Part shown: positions 18,093 to 27,036 of the stretch, in pieces | Numbering within the stretch: the first letter of the stretch is position 1 | Layout: each line of letters opens with the position of its first letter | Source of the DNA: Alistipes sp. Marseille-P5061 | GTDB lineage: Bacteria; Bacteroidota; Bacteroidia; Bacteroidales; Rikenellaceae | Direction of reading: 5' to 3' | DNA length: 64,000 nt | Assembly (NCBI RefSeq): GCF_900290115.1 | Contig: NZ_LT985750.1 | Coordinates: 486,102-550,101 of the forward strand | Notes under the pieces: model-generated | Told to the model about the DNA's origin: nothing | Databases searched by the model: none | Seen by the model: the letters and a program-made list of their open reading frames with translations, nothing else | Position numbers and translations under genes: made by a program

Positions 18093-18123
18093 ACAAAGGG
18101 CACCCCGTCGGGATGCCCTTTGT
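18093..18123 (-). terminator. Terminator of the rpmB-rpmG-DUF4295 operon
   Basis: Stem ACAAAGGGCA/TGCCCTTTGT with inner CCC/GGG pairs. On the minus strand it is followed by TGTTTTT, 24 nt after the DUF4295 stop. Confidence 0.8.
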
Positions 18124-18146
18124 ATTTCGGATTTCTCCGGAAATAC

Positions 18147-18305
18147 TTATTTCTTCTCCTCGAAGAACGCCTTGATCTGGTCGTTGGCGATGATGCCCTC
18201 CTTGAACATGTAGGCACCCGTCTTCTCGGACTTGACCATCTTGATGCACTTGGTAAACTGTTTGCCCGTGCCGGTCTTCAGTGTTGCGACTACTTTCTTT
18301 GCCAT
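18147..18305 (-). CDS. DUF4295 small basic protein (ribosomal-operon associated)
   Basis: 52 aa, MAKKVVATLKTGTGKQFTKC at the start and DQIKAFFEEKK at the end; rich in Lys. It is the Bacteroidetes DUF4295 family that regularly follows rpmG. Function is unknown, but the gene order rpmB-rpmG-DUF4295 suggests a ribosome-associated role. It is too small for many gene callers; the 13-nt gap to rpmG supports the start. Confidence 0.85.
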   Translation of the reverse strand: MAKKVVATLKTGTGKQFTKCIKMVKSEKTGAYMFKEGIIANDQIKAFFEEKK

Positions 18306-18318
18306 AACGCTTCAATAA

Positions 18319-18501
18319 CTATTTGATTTCACGGTGAACGGTGACACGCTTCAGGAAGGGGTTGTACTTCTTGCGCTCCAGACGCTCGGGCGTGTTCTTC
18401 TTGTTCTTGGTGGTGATGTAACGGGACATTCCCGCAACGCCGCTCTCTTTCTGTTCGGTGCACTCGAGGATGACCTGAACTCTGTTGCCTTTCTTTGCCA
18501 T
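18319..18501 (-). CDS. rpmG: 50S ribosomal protein L33
   Basis: 60 aa, full length. Family pattern [15 protein letters not shown], then [36 protein letters not shown]. The L33 zinc-binding cysteine pairs are absent (only one Cys), so this is a zinc-independent (C-minus) form. 16 nt downstream of rpmB. Confidence 0.95.
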   Translation of the reverse strand: MAKKGNRVQVILECTEQKESGVAGMSRYITTKNKKNTPERLERKKYNPFLKRVTVHREIK

Positions 18502-18517
18502 GTGTTACTCGGTTTTT

Positions 18518-18751
18518 TTAGTAGATGGTTTTGGCTGCGGCTGCCTCGCGCATTGCCACTGCAAGACCCTTCTTGTTAATCGTTTTCATGCCGGCTGCCG
18601 ATACACGCAGGGTAATCCAGCGGCCCTCTTCCTCGGACCAGAAGCGCTTGGTTTTCAGATTGGGACTGAACTTGCGCTTGGTCTTGTGGTGCGAGTGGGA
18701 AACGTTGTTGCCCACAATCGCCACTTTGCCAGTGATTTCGCAAACTTTCAT
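18518..18751 (-). CDS. rpmB: 50S ribosomal protein L28
   Basis: 77 aa. Start MKVCEITGKVAIVGNNVSHS at 18751; family features HSHHKTKRKFSPNLKTKRFW and the C-terminal ITLRVSAAGMKTINKKGL. First gene of the rpmB-rpmG-DUF4295 operon; the -7 element at 18790-18797 lies upstream. Confidence 0.95.
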   Translation of the reverse strand: MKVCEITGKVAIVGNNVSHSHHKTKRKFSPNLKTKRFWSEEEGRWITLRVSAAGMKTINKKGLAVAMREAAAAKTIY

Positions 18752-18789
18752 CTTTGTGTTTTTTTGGTTAAAATCCCCGAAAGGGAGTG

Positions 18790-18797
18790 CAAATATA
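18790..18797 (-). promoter_or_regulatory. -7 element of the rpmB operon
   Basis: Minus-strand TATATTTG, 38 nt before the rpmB ATG. Confidence 0.55.
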
Positions 18798-18890
18798 GTC
18801 AAAATTCGAGGAATCTGCGCACAAATGTGCGGAATAATTCCTTTTGTTTTCGCAATACGTTGTTTGTCAGCGTGTTGTGTTTTGCGCCTG

Positions 18891-20174
18891 TCAGGCCTGT
18901 TTTTCTGCCTGCGCCTCCGTTTGAGCCGTCTGCTCCTCCTTGTCGAGCAGCTCGTGGAGCATGCCGATGGCGAAGGCCGAGGCGCGGTCGATAATCTGGC
19001 CCCGGTCCGTACCGCACTGCTTCACCACGGCGTAGGTGCCACGGGGGGTGGCCACGGCCATCCAGACCGTGCCGACCGGCTTCTGGGCCGAGCCGCCCGT
19101 CGGGCCAGCGATGCCCGTGGTGGCTACGGCGTAGTCGGCGTGGGCCAGGCGGCGCACCCCTTCGGCCATGTGGCGGGCAACCTGCTCGCTCACGGCGCCG
19201 TAGCGCTCAATCTCCTCGGCGGGAACCCCCAGCACCTCGCTCTTGGCCCGGTTGCTGTAGGAGACCACGCCGCAGAGGAAGTAGGCCGAGGCGCCCGGCA
19301 TGGCCGTGAAGCGCGAGGCGATGGCGCCGCCCGTGCAGCTCTCGGCCGTGGCCAGCGTCAGGCCGCGGCGCGTGAGCGTGTGGTGGACCAGCTCCTGCAT
19401 CGTCTCCGTCTCGTAGCCCACGATGTATTCGGGGATAATCTTGCGCAGCTCGTCGAACTGCCGCTCAATCTCCCGGGCCACGGTCTTGCCCTCGACCTCG
19501 TAGGCCGACAGGCGCAGCCGTACGGCGCCCGGATTGGGCAGGTAGGCCAGCTTGAGGTAGGGGGGCAGCGCCTCCTCCCACTTCTCGATGCGCTTGGCGA
19601 GCATCGACTCGGCCAGCCCCGCCGTGATGAGCGTACGGTGGACAATCTGGCGGAGCGAGAAGTGCGCCTTCAGACGCGGCATCACCTCGTCCTGCATCAG
19701 GTGCTCCATCTCGAAGGGTACGCCCGGCAGCGAGACGACCACCTTGCCGCCCCGCTCGAACCACATGCCGGGGGCCGTGCCGTGGGCGTTGAAGAGCACC
19801 GTGCAGCACTCGGGTACGAGCGCCTGGCCGCGGTTGAGTTCGTTGAAGTCGATGCCGCGCGCCTCGAGCATCCGCCGGACGTGCTCCTCGACCGTCGGGT
19901 CGACAACCAGCCGACTGTGGAACATCTCGGCGAGGGTCTTCTTCGTGATGTCGTCCTTCGTGGGGCCGAGGCCGCCCGTGAGAATCACGATGTCGGACTG
20001 GGCGAGGCTGCGCTCGAGCGTTTCGATGATTTGCCGGCGGTCGTCGCCTATCGAGCACTTCTCGTGCACGACGACACCCGCCGCGTTGAGGTATTTGGCA
20101 ATGGATACCGAATTGGTGTCCACAATCTGGCCGATGAGAATCTCATCGCCGATGGTCAGGATGGTGGCTTGCAT
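18891..20174 (-). CDS. cinA: CinA-family nicotinamide-nucleotide amidohydrolase
   Basis: 427 aa with both domains: an N-terminal MoCF/COG1058 domain (ILTIGDEILIGQIVDTNS, ILTGGLGPTKDDITKK; linked in the family to ADP-ribose pyrophosphatase activity) and a C-terminal PncC deamidase domain (TAESCTGGAIASRFTAMPG, GIAGPTGGSAQKPVGTV) that recycles nicotinamide mononucleotide. It follows pyrD by 9 nt and is probably in the same operon. Confidence 0.93.
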   Translation of the reverse strand: MQATILTIGDEILIGQIVDTNSVSIAKYLNAAGVVVHEKCSIGDDRRQIIETLERSLAQSDIVILTGGLGPTKDDITKKTLAEMFHSRLVVDPTVEEHVRRMLEARGIDFNELNRGQALVPECCTVLFNAHGTAPGMWFERGGKVVVSLPGVPFEMEHLMQDEVMPRLKAHFSLRQIVHRTLITAGLAESMLAKRIEKWEEALPPYLKLAYLPNPGAVRLRLSAYEVEGKTVAREIERQFDELRKIIPEYIVGYETETMQELVHHTLTRRGLTLATAESCTGGAIASRFTAMPGASAYFLCGVVSYSNRAKSEVLGVPAEEIERYGAVSEQVARHMAEGVRRLAHADYAVATTGIAGPTGGSAQKPVGTVWMAVATPRGTYAVVKQCGTDRGQIIDRASAFAIGMLHELLDKEEQTAQTEAQAEKQA

Positions 20175-20183
20175 GGCTGGAAG

Positions 20184-21242
20184 TTATGATTGCGTCGCCT
20201 TCGCCTCGGCGTCGGCGACAAGCATTCGGCAAATCTGTTTGACGAAGCTTGGACCGTTGTAGATGTAGCCCGTGTAGATTTGCACCAGGTCGGCTCCGGC
20301 ATCGAGCATCGCCTTCACCTCCTCGGGGGTCATCAGTCCGCCCACGCCGATGATGGGGTAGGTGCCGCCCGAACGCTGGTGGATGCGTCGTACGATTTCG
20401 ACGGCGCGGGCCGTTAGCGGGGCGCCGCTCAGGCGTCCGTTGCCGATTTTGGCGATGGAGGCCGGGCTGGTGTGCAGCTTGCCGCGGCGGTGGGTGCCGT
20501 TGGTGGCCACGATGCCGTCGAGCGGCGTCGAGAGGAGGATGTCGGTGATTTCGTCGAGGACCTCGTCCGGCATGTCGGGCGAAATCTTCAGCATGATGGG
20601 CCGGTACTGGTTCTGGCCGCGGCGGAAGTCGAAGAGGGGGTCGAGGATGCGCAGAATCTGCTCGCGCGTGTGGCTCGTCCCCTCGTTGCAGGCGTTGTCG
20701 CAGCTGATGTTGACGGTGAAGTAGTCCGCATACTGGTAGAGGTTGCGGAAGAGCTTCAGGTAGTCCGACGGGGCGTTTTCGGGCGTCGTGCCGGTGTTCT
20801 TGCCGATGTTGCAGCCGACGATGACCTCGTCGTGGGGGCGGCGCAGATTCTCCTGGACACGCTCCAGCCCCTTGTTGCAGAGACCGACGCGGTTGATGAT
20901 GGCGTTGTCCTTGGGCAGGCGGAAGACCCGCGGGCGGGGGTTGCCCGTCTGGGGCTTGGGGGTGACGGTGCCCACCTCGACGAAGCCGAAGCCCAGCGCG
21001 GCCAGCTCGCGCACCGCCTCGCCGTTGTGGTCGAAGCCGGCGGCCAGACCGACCGGGTTGCGGAACTTGCGGCCGAAGACCTCGCGCTCGAGCGCCGGAT
21101 GCTCCACGGCATAGCACGTGCGCAGCAGCCAGCGTCCGCCCGGAATCCGGCCGATGATGCGCAGCAGCAGCAGAACCACGGCGTGGGCTCGTTCGATGCT
21201 GAGCGAGAAGAGAATGGGTTTTATGATTCGGCGGTATATCAT
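20184..21242 (-). CDS. pyrD: Dihydroorotate dehydrogenase, class-2-like (quinone)
   Basis: 352 aa. Oxidizes dihydroorotate to orotate in pyrimidine synthesis. The N-terminal ~45 residues form the amphipathic membrane-docking region of class 2 (IIKPILFSLSIERAHAVVLL). FMN-site stretches are seen: NPVGLAAGFDHNGEAV, INRVGLCNKG, LVQIYTGYIYNGP. The catalytic-base position reads NISCDNACNEG, with Cys where class 2 has Ser (see findings). ATG at 21242 is preferred over an in-frame TTG at 21254, as the promoter lies at 21263-21270. Confidence 0.93.
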   Translation of the reverse strand: MIYRRIIKPILFSLSIERAHAVVLLLLRIIGRIPGGRWLLRTCYAVEHPALEREVFGRKFRNPVGLAAGFDHNGEAVRELAALGFGFVEVGTVTPKPQTGNPRPRVFRLPKDNAIINRVGLCNKGLERVQENLRRPHDEVIVGCNIGKNTGTTPENAPSDYLKLFRNLYQYADYFTVNISCDNACNEGTSHTREQILRILDPLFDFRRGQNQYRPIMLKISPDMPDEVLDEITDILLSTPLDGIVATNGTHRRGKLHTSPASIAKIGNGRLSGAPLTARAVEIVRRIHQRSGGTYPIIGVGGLMTPEEVKAMLDAGADLVQIYTGYIYNGPSFVKQICRMLVADAEAKATQS

Positions 21243-21262
21243 GCCTCGTTTCAATATGGCCC

Positions 21263-21270
21263 CAAAGATA
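21263..21270 (-). promoter_or_regulatory. -7 element of pyrD-cinA
   Basis: Minus-strand TATCTTTG, 20 nt before the pyrD ATG. Confidence 0.55.
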
Positions 21271-21303
21271 GGAAAAAAAGCCGGATGTCGTATGTTTTTC
21301 CCC

Positions 21304-22302
21304 TCAGAAGTATTCGCGGCGGTAGGGGTAGTGGTCGCGCAGCTGTTCGAACTCCCCGCGGTGGCCCTTCAGATAGCGGCTTTCGGCCTCGATGTCGAAG
21401 GCGTCGCGGATGGTGCGTCCGAGCTCCTCCCACGAGATGGGGCGCGGACGGGAGGGGGTAACCGACGGGGGGTACCACCCCTCGAGCGGAAGGCGGAAGG
21501 CGCGGGCTACGGCCGCGACGGCCGCCGCCGTGGCATTGGCCTTGCCCTGCTCGGTGTAGCCGGCGATGTGGGGGGTGGCCAGCAGCGCCCGGTCGAGCAG
21601 CGCGGGTGCGATGTCGGGCTCGTGCTCCCAGACATCCAGCACGAAGGGGTGGCCGCTCTCGAGCAGCGCCTGTCCGTCGACCACCTCGCCGCGCGAGGAG
21701 TTCATCACCACGGCGCCGGGCTTCATGCGCGCAAAGAGGGCGGCCGAGCCCATGCCGCGCGTCGAGGCGTCGAGCGGCGTGTGGAAGGTGAGCAGGTCGG
21801 CCTGCTCGGCCACCTGCTCGAGCGGAAGGAATCCGAGCCGTTCGCGCTCCTCGCGCGGAGGGTCGCAGCAGACCACGCGGAAGCCCCACCGGCGGGCATA
21901 CTCGCTGACGAGCGACCCCACGTGTCCCACGCCGACTACGCCGAGCGTTCGTTCGGCGGGGCTCCACCCCTGCTCGCGGGAGAGGTAGTGCAGCACCGCT
22001 CCGGCCCACTGCAGTACGCCCCGCGCGTTGCAGCCGGCGGCCGTCGCCACGCCGATGCCGCGCCGGCGGCAGTACTCCAGGTCGATGTGGTCGAAGCCGA
22101 TGGTTGCCGTGGCGATGAAGCCGACGCGCGAGCCGTCAAGCAGCGCCGCATTGCAGCGCGTGCGGGTACGGATAATGAGGGCGTCGGCGTCGCGGACGTC
22201 GGCGGCCGTGATGACGGCTCCGGGGAGCCGGCGCACCTTGGCCCAGGAGTCGAGGACCCCTTCGAGGAAGGGGATGGCGCTGTCGGCGATGATTTTCAGC
22301 AT
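21304..22302 (-). CDS. pdxB: Erythronate-4-phosphate dehydrogenase
   Basis: 332 aa D-isomer-specific 2-hydroxyacid dehydrogenase; second step of the DXP-independent pyridoxal phosphate pathway. It starts MLKIIADSAIPFLEGVL, typical of PdxB. NAD-binding GVVGVGHVGSLVSEYA; catalytic Arg in NSSRGEVVD, Glu in DVWEHEPD, His in TPHIAGYTEQGKANA, the last stretch being PdxB-specific. The C-terminal domain of the family is short here (ends HYPYRREYF). Confidence 0.92.
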   Translation of the reverse strand: MLKIIADSAIPFLEGVLDSWAKVRRLPGAVITAADVRDADALIIRTRTRCNAALLDGSRVGFIATATIGFDHIDLEYCRRRGIGVATAAGCNARGVLQWAGAVLHYLSREQGWSPAERTLGVVGVGHVGSLVSEYARRWGFRVVCCDPPREERERLGFLPLEQVAEQADLLTFHTPLDASTRGMGSAALFARMKPGAVVMNSSRGEVVDGQALLESGHPFVLDVWEHEPDIAPALLDRALLATPHIAGYTEQGKANATAAAVAAVARAFRLPLEGWYPPSVTPSRPRPISWEELGRTIRDAFDIEAESRYLKGHRGEFEQLRDHYPYRREYF

Positions 22303-22331
22303 GGTGGTCTGTTTTGCGGTAAAAATCGGAG

Positions 22332-22339
22332 CAAAGTTA
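22332..22339 (-). promoter_or_regulatory. -7 element of pdxB
   Basis: Minus-strand TAACTTTG, 29 nt before the pdxB ATG; divergent from the element at 22360-22367. Confidence 0.5.
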
Positions 22340-22359
22340 GATAAAAAATAAAATTTGTG

Positions 22360-22367
22360 TACTTTTG
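22360..22367 (+). promoter_or_regulatory. -7 element of the arginase-family gene
   Basis: TACTTTTG, 22 nt before the ATG at 22390. Confidence 0.5.
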
Positions 22368-22389
22368 TTCCTTAAAACACGTTTCGTAT

Positions 22390-23439
22390 ATGGATTTGAA
22401 AGCGTTCGACCCCGATGGGGTCGGTGTGGATACGGGGACCTATTTCGGCTTCCCGTTCGAGCCCGAGGAGGCGGAGCTGGTGCTCATCTCGGCACCGTGG
22501 GACGTGACGGTCTCCTACGGCGCAGGGGCGGCCTATGCCCCCGATGCCATCATCGAGGCCTCGACGCAGCTCGACTTCCACGACCCGCTGGCCCCGGGCC
22601 AGTGGCGGCGCGGCATCGCCACGGCCGACGTGGACTATGCGCTGCAGGAGCAGTCGCAGCGGCTGCGCGCCGATGCGGCCCGCATCATCGAACACCTCGA
22701 GGAGGGGGGTGACCCCTCCGACGAGTCGGTGGTACGCAAGTTGCGTCGGGTGAACGAGGGGTGTGCCGCCATGAACGCCAACATCCGCCGGCAGGCGCGT
22801 CGCTGGCTCGAAGCCGGCAAGCTCGTGGGGCTGGTCGGCGGCGACCACTCGACCCCCTACGGTCTGTTGCGGGCGCTGGGCGAACGCCATGAAGCCTTCG
22901 GCATCCTCCACATCGATGCCCACCGCGACCTGCGCGAGGCCTACGAGGGGTTCGAGTACTCCCACGCTTCGGTGATGTACAACGTCCTGCGCGACGTGCC
23001 CCAGGTGACGCGTCTGGTGCAGGTGGCCGTGCGCGACTTCTCGGAGCGCGAGGCGCAGCTGGCCGAGCGGTCGGAGCGCGTGGTGAGCTTCGAGGACGGA
23101 GCCCTCGCGGCGGCCGGCTTCGAGGGGGTGAGCTGGGGCGAGCAGTGCCGCCGCATCGTCGAGGCGCTGCCGCAGCTCGTCTACGTGAGCTTCGACATCG
23201 ACGGCCTGTCGTTCGACAACTGCCCCGATACGGGAACGCCCGTCAACGGAGGGCTCTCGTTCAACCAGGCCATCTATCTGCTCGACGTGCTGGTCCGCTC
23301 GGGCCGCCGCATCGTGGGATTCGACGTGGTGGAGGTGGTGCCCCGCACCGAGGTGCGCATCAACGCTATTACGGGGGCCCGCGTGCTCTGGAAGCTCTGC
23401 GGGCAGACCCTCAAGTCGAACCCCGCCGTGGAGCGGTAG
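22390..23439 (+). CDS. Arginase/agmatinase/formimidoylglutamase family ureohydrolase
   Basis: 349 aa binuclear-manganese hydrolase. Metal ligands are visible in the canonical places: His in LVGGDHSTPYG, the DAHRD cluster in HIDAHRDLREAY, and Asp pair in VSFDIDGLSFDNCPDTG. Substrate-specific residues are not diagnostic, so agmatine, arginine or formimidoylglutamate all remain possible; neighbours (pdxB, nhaA) do not help. ATG at 22390 fits the promoter 22 nt upstream. Confidence 0.8.
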   Translation: MDLKAFDPDGVGVDTGTYFGFPFEPEEAELVLISAPWDVTVSYGAGAAYAPDAIIEASTQLDFHDPLAPGQWRRGIATADVDYALQEQSQRLRADAARIIEHLEEGGDPSDESVVRKLRRVNEGCAAMNANIRRQARRWLEAGKLVGLVGGDHSTPYGLLRALGERHEAFGILHIDAHRDLREAYEGFEYSHASVMYNVLRDVPQVTRLVQVAVRDFSEREAQLAERSERVVSFEDGALAAAGFEGVSWGEQCRRIVEALPQLVYVSFDIDGLSFDNCPDTGTPVNGGLSFNQAIYLLDVLVRSGRRIVGFDVVEVVPRTEVRINAITGARVLWKLCGQTLKSNPAVER

Positions 23440-23621
23440 GCTTTGCGGCGCCGGGGGGCTCCCGTGGCGGAGGCAACCGGTGTTGACCGTTGGCAAAGGG
23501 GACGTCCCGGGCTGCACCCGGCCGCGGAGCCGAAGGAGGGTGCAGAGCCGGGCGAGCGGTCGCTGCCGTTGGGCGGGCAGGTCGCAAAATCACCCGAAAA
23601 CGATAAACGCAACTTTTGGAT

Positions 23622-25010
23622 ATGCGAATTTTTCTCAAATACGGATGGGTGCGCCGGCGCCATCAGCTAGGGCTGCGGGGCCGTCGTTTCATGGAGGCGC
23701 CCTGGGCGGGCGGCGTAGTGCTGCTCGTCTGCGTCGGAATTGCCATGCTGCTGGCCAACCTTCCCCTCACGGCGGAGTACTACCACCATCTGCTGCAGAC
23801 CGACCTCTCGCTGGCGGTCCACAGCCCCGACGGGGTCATCGACTGGGTCTATCCGCGCGGCATGACCGTCGAGAAGCTGATTAACGACGGCCTGATGGTC
23901 ATCTTCTTCTTCTCGGTCGGCCTCGAAATCAAGCGCGAAATCATCTCGGGGCAGCTCTCGACGCTCCGCAAGGCGATTCTTCCGGTGCTGGGCGCCGCCG
24001 GTGGCATGGCGGCTCCGGCGCTGATTTACCTCCTCTTCAACCACGGGGGCGTGGCGGCCAATGGCTGGGGTATCCCCACGGCCACCGACATCGCCTTCGC
24101 CATCGGCATCCTCTCGATGCTGGGGCGCCGGGTCCCCGTTTCGCTGAAGGTCTTCCTCACGGCGCTCGCCATCGCCGACGACCTGGGGGCGATTCTGGTC
24201 ATCGCCTTCTTCTACGGCGAGAAGGTGCGGCTGGGCTTCCTGCTTCTGGCCGTCGCCATCATGCTCTTCGTCTACTGGATGAAGCGGCTGGGGGAGACGC
24301 GTCTGATGTACTACCTCGTGCCGGCCGTCATCGTCTGGAGCCTCTTCTACTACTCGGGCGTGCACTCGACCATCTCGGGTGTGGCGATGGCGATGCTCAT
24401 CCCCGACCGGCCGCGCTACGGCCGCGCCTACTTCGTGCGCAAGATGCGGTCGCTGAGGACCGTGCTCTTCATGTCCGAGGCCTCCGGCGACGAATTCCCC
24501 AACTCGGAGCAGCGCTACTACATGAGGCAGATGCGCCACGTGGCGGCCAACTCGGTGGGGCTGAGCCACCGGCTCGAACATGCGCTGAGCCCCTACGTGA
24601 CCTTCCTCATCATGCCCATCTTCGCGCTGGCCAACGCTGGCGTGCCTGTCTCGGTGGAGTACCTCGACATCTTCGCCGCCTCGCCCGATGCGGGGGCCGT
24701 GGGGCTGGGCGTCTTCTTCGGCCTGCTGGTGGGCAAGCCGCTCGGCATCTTCCTGGCCAGCTGGGGCGCCGTGAAGTCGGGGCTGGCCACCATGCCCGAG
24801 GGGGCTTCGTGGCGGATGCTGCTGGCCGTGGCCTGCCTGGGCGGAATCGGCTTCACGATGTCGCTCTTCGTCGATTCGCTCGCCTTTACCAACCTGGAAC
24901 TTGTCGACCGCGGCAAAATCGCCATCCTGATGGGGTCGACGGCTGCCGCCATTCTGGGCAGCCTGCTCATCCTGCTCTTCTCGGCGCACGGAAAGCAGCG
25001 GACGGCATAG
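23622..25010 (+). CDS. nhaA: Na+/H+ antiporter NhaA
   Basis: 462 aa with about 12 membrane segments. NhaA exports Na+ in exchange for protons at alkaline pH. The transport-site Asp pair is in ALAIADDLGAILVIAFFYG; other family stretches are INDGLMVIFFFSVGLEIKREI, GWGIPTATDIAFAIGILS and CLGGIGFTMSLFVDSLAF. A hydrophilic insertion sits at residues ~270-300 (FMSEASGDEFPNSEQRYY), common in Bacteroidetes members. ATG at 23622 is used instead of an in-frame TTG 6 nt upstream. No specific promoter found in the 180-nt gap before it. Confidence 0.95.
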   Translation: MRIFLKYGWVRRRHQLGLRGRRFMEAPWAGGVVLLVCVGIAMLLANLPLTAEYYHHLLQTDLSLAVHSPDGVIDWVYPRGMTVEKLINDGLMVIFFFSVGLEIKREIISGQLSTLRKAILPVLGAAGGMAAPALIYLLFNHGGVAANGWGIPTATDIAFAIGILSMLGRRVPVSLKVFLTALAIADDLGAILVIAFFYGEKVRLGFLLLAVAIMLFVYWMKRLGETRLMYYLVPAVIVWSLFYYSGVHSTISGVAMAMLIPDRPRYGRAYFVRKMRSLRTVLFMSEASGDEFPNSEQRYYMRQMRHVAANSVGLSHRLEHALSPYVTFLIMPIFALANAGVPVSVEYLDIFAASPDAGAVGLGVFFGLLVGKPLGIFLASWGAVKSGLATMPEGASWRMLLAVACLGGIGFTMSLFVDSLAFTNLELVDRGKIAILMGSTAAAILGSLLILLFSAHGKQRTA

Positions 25011-25066
25011 GAATGCACAACTACGACATAATATAAAGGGTGTACGCCCGTTTCGATAACGGAAAA

Positions 25067-25777
25067 ATGAAGAAAACTTTAGTGATTGCACTGGCGGCGC
25101 TTGCTCTGGCCGCCTGCTCGAAAAACAAGGGCGGCAGCGTGAAGCTGCACAACGACCTCGACTCGGTGGCCTATGTCATCGGCATGAACGTGGGGATGAA
25201 CCTGATGCGGATGGACTCGACGCTCAACGTCGAGGCCGTATGCCAGGGTATCCGCGACCACTTCCGCGGCAAGACGCGGCTGACGGCCGACGAGGCGGAG
25301 ACCTTCTTCCTGAGCTATGTCAACTATGCGCTGCCCGAGAAGGCGCGCGCCTACGAGGAGCAGTTCCTCGAGGATATCCGCAAGTCGAACCGCGCCTACG
25401 CCCGGACCACTTCGGGTGTGACCTATACGGTCGAGGATGTGGGCGATGCCGAGCGTACGCCCGTCAACGAGCGCGATTCGGTGGTGTTCCGCTACCTGCT
25501 GCGCACGGCCGACGGCGAGGAGCTCTACTCCTCCTACGAGCGGGGCGATACGGTGCGCACCGAGCTGCGCGACCTGACCGAGGGCCTGAGCGAGAGCCTG
25601 AAGCTGCTGGGCGAGGGGGGCCGCATCAAGGCGTGGATGCCCTCGTCGGCCGCCTACGGAGCCGCGGGGTGCGACTCGCTGGGCGTGAAGCCCAACCAGA
25701 CGCTCTACTACGAAATCGAGCTTCTGAAGGTCGACCGCTACGCCAATCGGATGCGCCGTTCGAATTTAAACCGTTAA
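25067..25777 (+). CDS. FKBP-type peptidyl-prolyl isomerase lipoprotein, 236 aa
   Basis: Lipoprotein signal with LAACSKNK lipobox. An FkpA-like dimerization region (SVAYVIGMNVGMNLMR) is followed by an FKBP domain that is divergent (VVFRYLLRTADGEELYSSYERGD, GEGGRIKAWMPSSAAYGAAG, YYEIELLKV). The active-site aromatic pattern is only partly kept, so catalytic strength is uncertain. It sits 84 nt upstream of a second, larger FKBP lipoprotein gene. Periplasmic folding of secreted proteins is the likely task. Confidence 0.8.
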   Translation: MKKTLVIALAALALAACSKNKGGSVKLHNDLDSVAYVIGMNVGMNLMRMDSTLNVEAVCQGIRDHFRGKTRLTADEAETFFLSYVNYALPEKARAYEEQFLEDIRKSNRAYARTTSGVTYTVEDVGDAERTPVNERDSVVFRYLLRTADGEELYSSYERGDTVRTELRDLTEGLSESLKLLGEGGRIKAWMPSSAAYGAAGCDSLGVKPNQTLYYEIELLKVDRYANRMRRSNLNR

Positions 25778-25803
25778 TGTGAACCGTTGTGCCGATATTT
25801 TTA

Positions 25804-25811
25804 TAACTTTG
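25804..25811 (+). promoter_or_regulatory. -7 element of the second FKBP gene
   Basis: TAACTTTG, 50 nt before the ATG at 25862, so the second FKBP gene can be transcribed independently of the first. Confidence 0.5.
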
Positions 25812-25861
25812 CGCGCGGATGTAAACAGGATACAGTTGAAAAACGATAATACGTACAAATC

Positions 25862-26989
25862 ATGAAAAAGACCATTTTTGCAGCAGCGCTTGCCGGCGCT
25901 GCGATGCTCGTTGCGTGCGGCGGAGACAAAAGCGGCGTAACGATGGGCAGCCTGTCGGAGTTCGACTCGCTGTCGTATGCTCTGGGTGCCAACATCGGCC
26001 TGGGCATGAAGTACCAGCTGCGCGACGTTCCGTTCGACTACAAGGCCCTCGACAAGGCGCTTCAGGAGAGCGCGCTGGGCAAGTCGTCGCTCAGCCACGA
26101 CGATGCCATCAAGCAGCTGCAGACCTACTTCATGGAGAAACGCCCCGAGCGCATGCAGGCCATTGCCAAGGAGCGTGCCAAGGCCGACAGCATCCGTCTG
26201 GCCGGGGGCGATTCGACGAAGGTCGAGTATCCCGACGCCGACCCCTCGATGTTCGAGAGCGAGGAGGAGCGCACCGAGATTTCGTACGCCTTCGGTAACG
26301 ACATCGGCTTCAACATCAAGGAGAGCAAGCTCCCCATCCAGCTGGTTTGGATTTCGGAGGCGATGCAGAACGTGCGTGACGACAACGCCAAGATGACCGA
26401 GGAAGAGGTGGGCCGCTACCTGCAGTACTACTTCATGGTAAAGCGTCCGGCCGAGAACAAGGCCGCTTCGGAGCAGTGGCTCTCCGAGATTGAGAAGAAG
26501 TCGGGCGTCCAGAAGACCGAGTCGGGCCTGCTCTACAAGGTGGAGAAGATGGGCGACGAAACGGTCATGCCCAAGGACTCGCGCGACGTGGTGAAGGTGC
26601 AGTACACGGGCCGCAAGCGCAACGGTGAGGTCTTCGACTCGTCGATTTTCGAGAACCTTCCCGCCGAGCGTCAGGAGATGCTCAAGAAGCGCAATCCGGA
26701 CTCCTATGACAAGAACGTGCCCGTTGAGTTCGCGCTCAACCGTGTGATTCCCGGCTGGACCGAGGGTATGAAGCTCGTGGGCAAGGGCGGCAAAATCCAT
26801 CTGTGGATTCCCTCCGACCTGGCATACGGTCCCCGCGGCATGGGTCGTGAAATCGAGGGCAACGAGGCACTCGAGTTCGAGGTGGAGCTCATCGACGTGA
26901 AGCCCTACGTGGCTCCCGCTCCGGTGGATTCGCTCAAGAACGACTCGCTCAAGATGGATGTGAAGCCCGCAGCCGTAGGGAAGAGATAA
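25862..26989 (+). CDS. FKBP-type peptidyl-prolyl isomerase lipoprotein, 375 aa
   Basis: Lipoprotein signal MKKTIFAAALAGAAMLVACGGD. Two FkpA-like N-terminal segments follow (LSYALGANIGLGMKYQL and ISYAFGNDIGFNIKES), i.e. a duplicated dimerization region, then one FKBP domain at ~215-345 with VKVQYTGRKRNGEVFDSS, VIPGWTEGMKLVGKGGKIHLWIPSDLAYGPRG and LEFEVELIDV, close to consensus. The C-terminal tail is rich in Asp/Lys/Val. Likely periplasmic chaperone-isomerase. Two terminator hairpins follow. Confidence 0.88.
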   Translation: MKKTIFAAALAGAAMLVACGGDKSGVTMGSLSEFDSLSYALGANIGLGMKYQLRDVPFDYKALDKALQESALGKSSLSHDDAIKQLQTYFMEKRPERMQAIAKERAKADSIRLAGGDSTKVEYPDADPSMFESEEERTEISYAFGNDIGFNIKESKLPIQLVWISEAMQNVRDDNAKMTEEEVGRYLQYYFMVKRPAENKAASEQWLSEIEKKSGVQKTESGLLYKVEKMGDETVMPKDSRDVVKVQYTGRKRNGEVFDSSIFENLPAERQEMLKKRNPDSYDKNVPVEFALNRVIPGWTEGMKLVGKGGKIHLWIPSDLAYGPRGMGREIEGNEALEFEVELIDVKPYVAPAPVDSLKNDSLKMDVKPAAVGKR

Positions 26990-27036
26990 CGGACGGATGA
27001 AGGTCCGGAACCCGCTGTCGGTTCCGCAAGAAGACG

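Noticed and set aside
20143..21254. Longer pyrD start at an in-frame TTG (21254)
   Set aside because: It would start almost at the transcription start implied by the -7 element; the ATG at 21242 fits better.
23440..23621. Riboswitch upstream of nhaA
   Set aside because: No known aptamer signature could be recognized by eye in this 180-nt GC-rich gap; a covariance search (Rfam) would be decisive.
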